Part shown: positions 62,949 through 64,000 of the stretch, piece by piece
How the letters are laid out: the number at the start of each line of letters is the position of its first letter
How positions within the stretch are numbered: the stretch's first letter is position 1
From: Clarkia xantiana subsp. parviflora
Lineage: Eukaryota > Streptophyta > Magnoliopsida > Myrtales > Onagraceae
NCBI GenBank assembly: GCA_036873135.1
Contig: JAPTYO010000026.1
Coordinates: forward strand, 3,576,001-3,640,000
Direction of reading: 5' to 3'
DNA: 64,000 nucleotides
Notes under the pieces: generated by a model
What the model saw: only the letters and a program-made list of their open reading frames with translations
The model's database searches: none
What the model was told of the DNA's origin: nothing
Program-made: the position numbers and the translations under genes

Positions 62949-63993
62949 TCCCTTGAACTCTGACTCTAACTACAGCGATCGCCCTCCCACTGAGATGGCC
63001 CCACTGTTCCCAGGTTGTGATTATCGACAAACCTGGTGGCGAGGGAGCTACCAAGCAACAAATGATTGATTGTTACATCCAAACTCTTGCTAAAGTACTT
63101 GTAAGGTAATTTTACTTCTTTTTTCTTTTCTCTGTTTATATAAATGTTTCATTTCAAAATTTCTTTAGCTGGGAACATTTGGTAAAATAAATGCTTCTAG
63201 AAATACTAGCAACTTCTTTGCTTTGATGCATGTAATTGGAATAAAGGAAATGGAGCTGTACTAGAAATGTTTCTGGAAATCAAAATATTATGCTTGAATA
63301 TCAATTTAATATCCGGTTTCGTCTCAATATTATATTTATCTTTTTTAATAATATATATGTAAGCAGTGAAGAGGAGGCAAAGAAGAAGATTTACAATGTA
63401 TCCTGCGAGAGATATTTTGGTTTTGGATGTGAGATTGATCAAGAGACTGCCGATAAGCTTGAAGGTTGTTTTATCTTTAGATACAAATCATTTTTGCTTT
63501 TCATCTTTTGTATTCCTTTTCACTTGATGACTCGTGAAAGTTTCTTGGTCTATTTTTATAGGAATACCAGCAGTTATGTTTGTGGTTCCAAACTCATATG
63601 TTGATCCTGAGTACAAGGATTATGGAGGTAAGCTTTTGTAACAGCGAAAGTCATGTAGTTGAACTCTAAGTAATCACCTGTTGTAGCTTTCAAAGTTCAA
63701 AAAAAATTCCAATATTCTGTTCGGAAATTTGTTGATTTGTGTATAATTTGTCACTTTAAATTTCAACATAGTTTGATTAATTTAGTGGTTTTGTGAAGAA
63801 GACCGTTTAGTGTTATATAACATTGAGGTGGCAGGCTAAGTCATCTGGTATTCTTAGTTGTATGGTGTTTTGTTGGAAGCTCGGTAATTAAGGTTTTTAT
63901 TATTGTAGGTATGGTTCAGCTGAGGTGTTTGTGAATGGAGAGATAGTTTCAAGGTCACCGGAGAGTAGAACCTCAACCACAACGAGCAAATGA
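62949..63993 (+). pseudogene. MORF-like gene copy (organellar RNA-editing factor, MORF2/MORF9 type), truncated
   Basis: MORF proteins act with PPR proteins in C-to-U RNA editing in plastids and mitochondria. Four exon pieces with good splice sites: 62949-63105, 63367-63464, 63562-63627, 63920-63993. They encode the MORF core: DRPPTEMAPLFPGCDY, DKPGGEGATKQQMIDCYIQT, then SEEEAKKKIYNVSCERYFGF, IPAVMFVVPNSYVDPEYKDY, AEVFVNGEIVSRSPE, and a stop at 63991. The transit peptide and start are missing: the copy begins where the solo LTR ends. In the first exon about 20 bp are absent just after GCDY, which breaks the frame. The usual long Arg-rich tail is replaced by a few residues. Introns are kept, so it is a DNA-level copy and not a retrocopy. 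Confidence 0.85.
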
Positions 63994-64000
63994 CTGGCCA

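Noticed and set aside
63562..63627. MORF copy as a functional gene
   Set aside because: Splice sites and core motifs are good, but the start and transit peptide are missing, about 20 bp are lost in the first exon, and the C-terminal tail is short.

Overview
The window is a plant nuclear heterochromatin-like segment. Almost all of it is nested LTR retrotransposons, with two DNA-transposon pieces and one broken gene copy at the right edge. Plant origin is shown by Ty3/gypsy elements of the Tat type (tRNA-Asp-like primer sites, an extra antisense ORF), Ty1/copia elements primed by initiator tRNA-Met, and exons of a MORF (organellar RNA-editing factor) gene near 63-64 kb. MORFs occur only in plants. 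I cannot name the species; an angiosperm is most likely. There is no rRNA, tRNA, CRISPR or prokaryotic feature. Element letters are mine.

Layout, left to right. 1-3778: 3' part of gypsy element C (+), inserted in the 3' LTR of element B. 3779-14212: element B (-), with a dead gag-pol and a spliced-type antisense gene, itself inserted in copia fragment E (14213-15442). 15443-15999 and 25549-27916: degenerate copia D1, split by the complete gag-less gypsy element C' (16000-25548, TSD AGCGT). 28123-31949: D2, a sister of D1 with both LTRs (TSD ATAGA), inside an older Tat relic. 32656-38863: element B2 (+), with LTRs that look identical and a heavily deleted pol. 38890-40745: Tat relics. 41020-41985: a foldback Mutator-like element with a 9-bp TSD. 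42597-47968: copia G (+), a complete element with one 1513-codon ORF and LTRs that look identical. 48625-59486: gypsy element F (-), complete, with one 1892-codon gag-pol and TSD AAACC. 59487-61357: unique sequence and another antisense-ORF relic. 61358 onward: one CACTA end, then an isolated LTR (62566-62948) and a MORF pseudogene (62949-63993).

How the parts relate. Families B, C and F share one plan: LTR, tRNA-Asp-like PBS, gag-PR-RT-RH-IN, a hypervariable tandem array, an oppositely oriented gene with a PF04195-like domain and coiled coil, PPT, LTR. The antisense gene has its own TATA box in B, C and C'. Only F (gag-pol) and G keep full-length enzymes, so they are the possible sources of protein for the others. 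Removing the young insertions joins 41995-42596, 47969-48624 and 59487 onward into one older locus.
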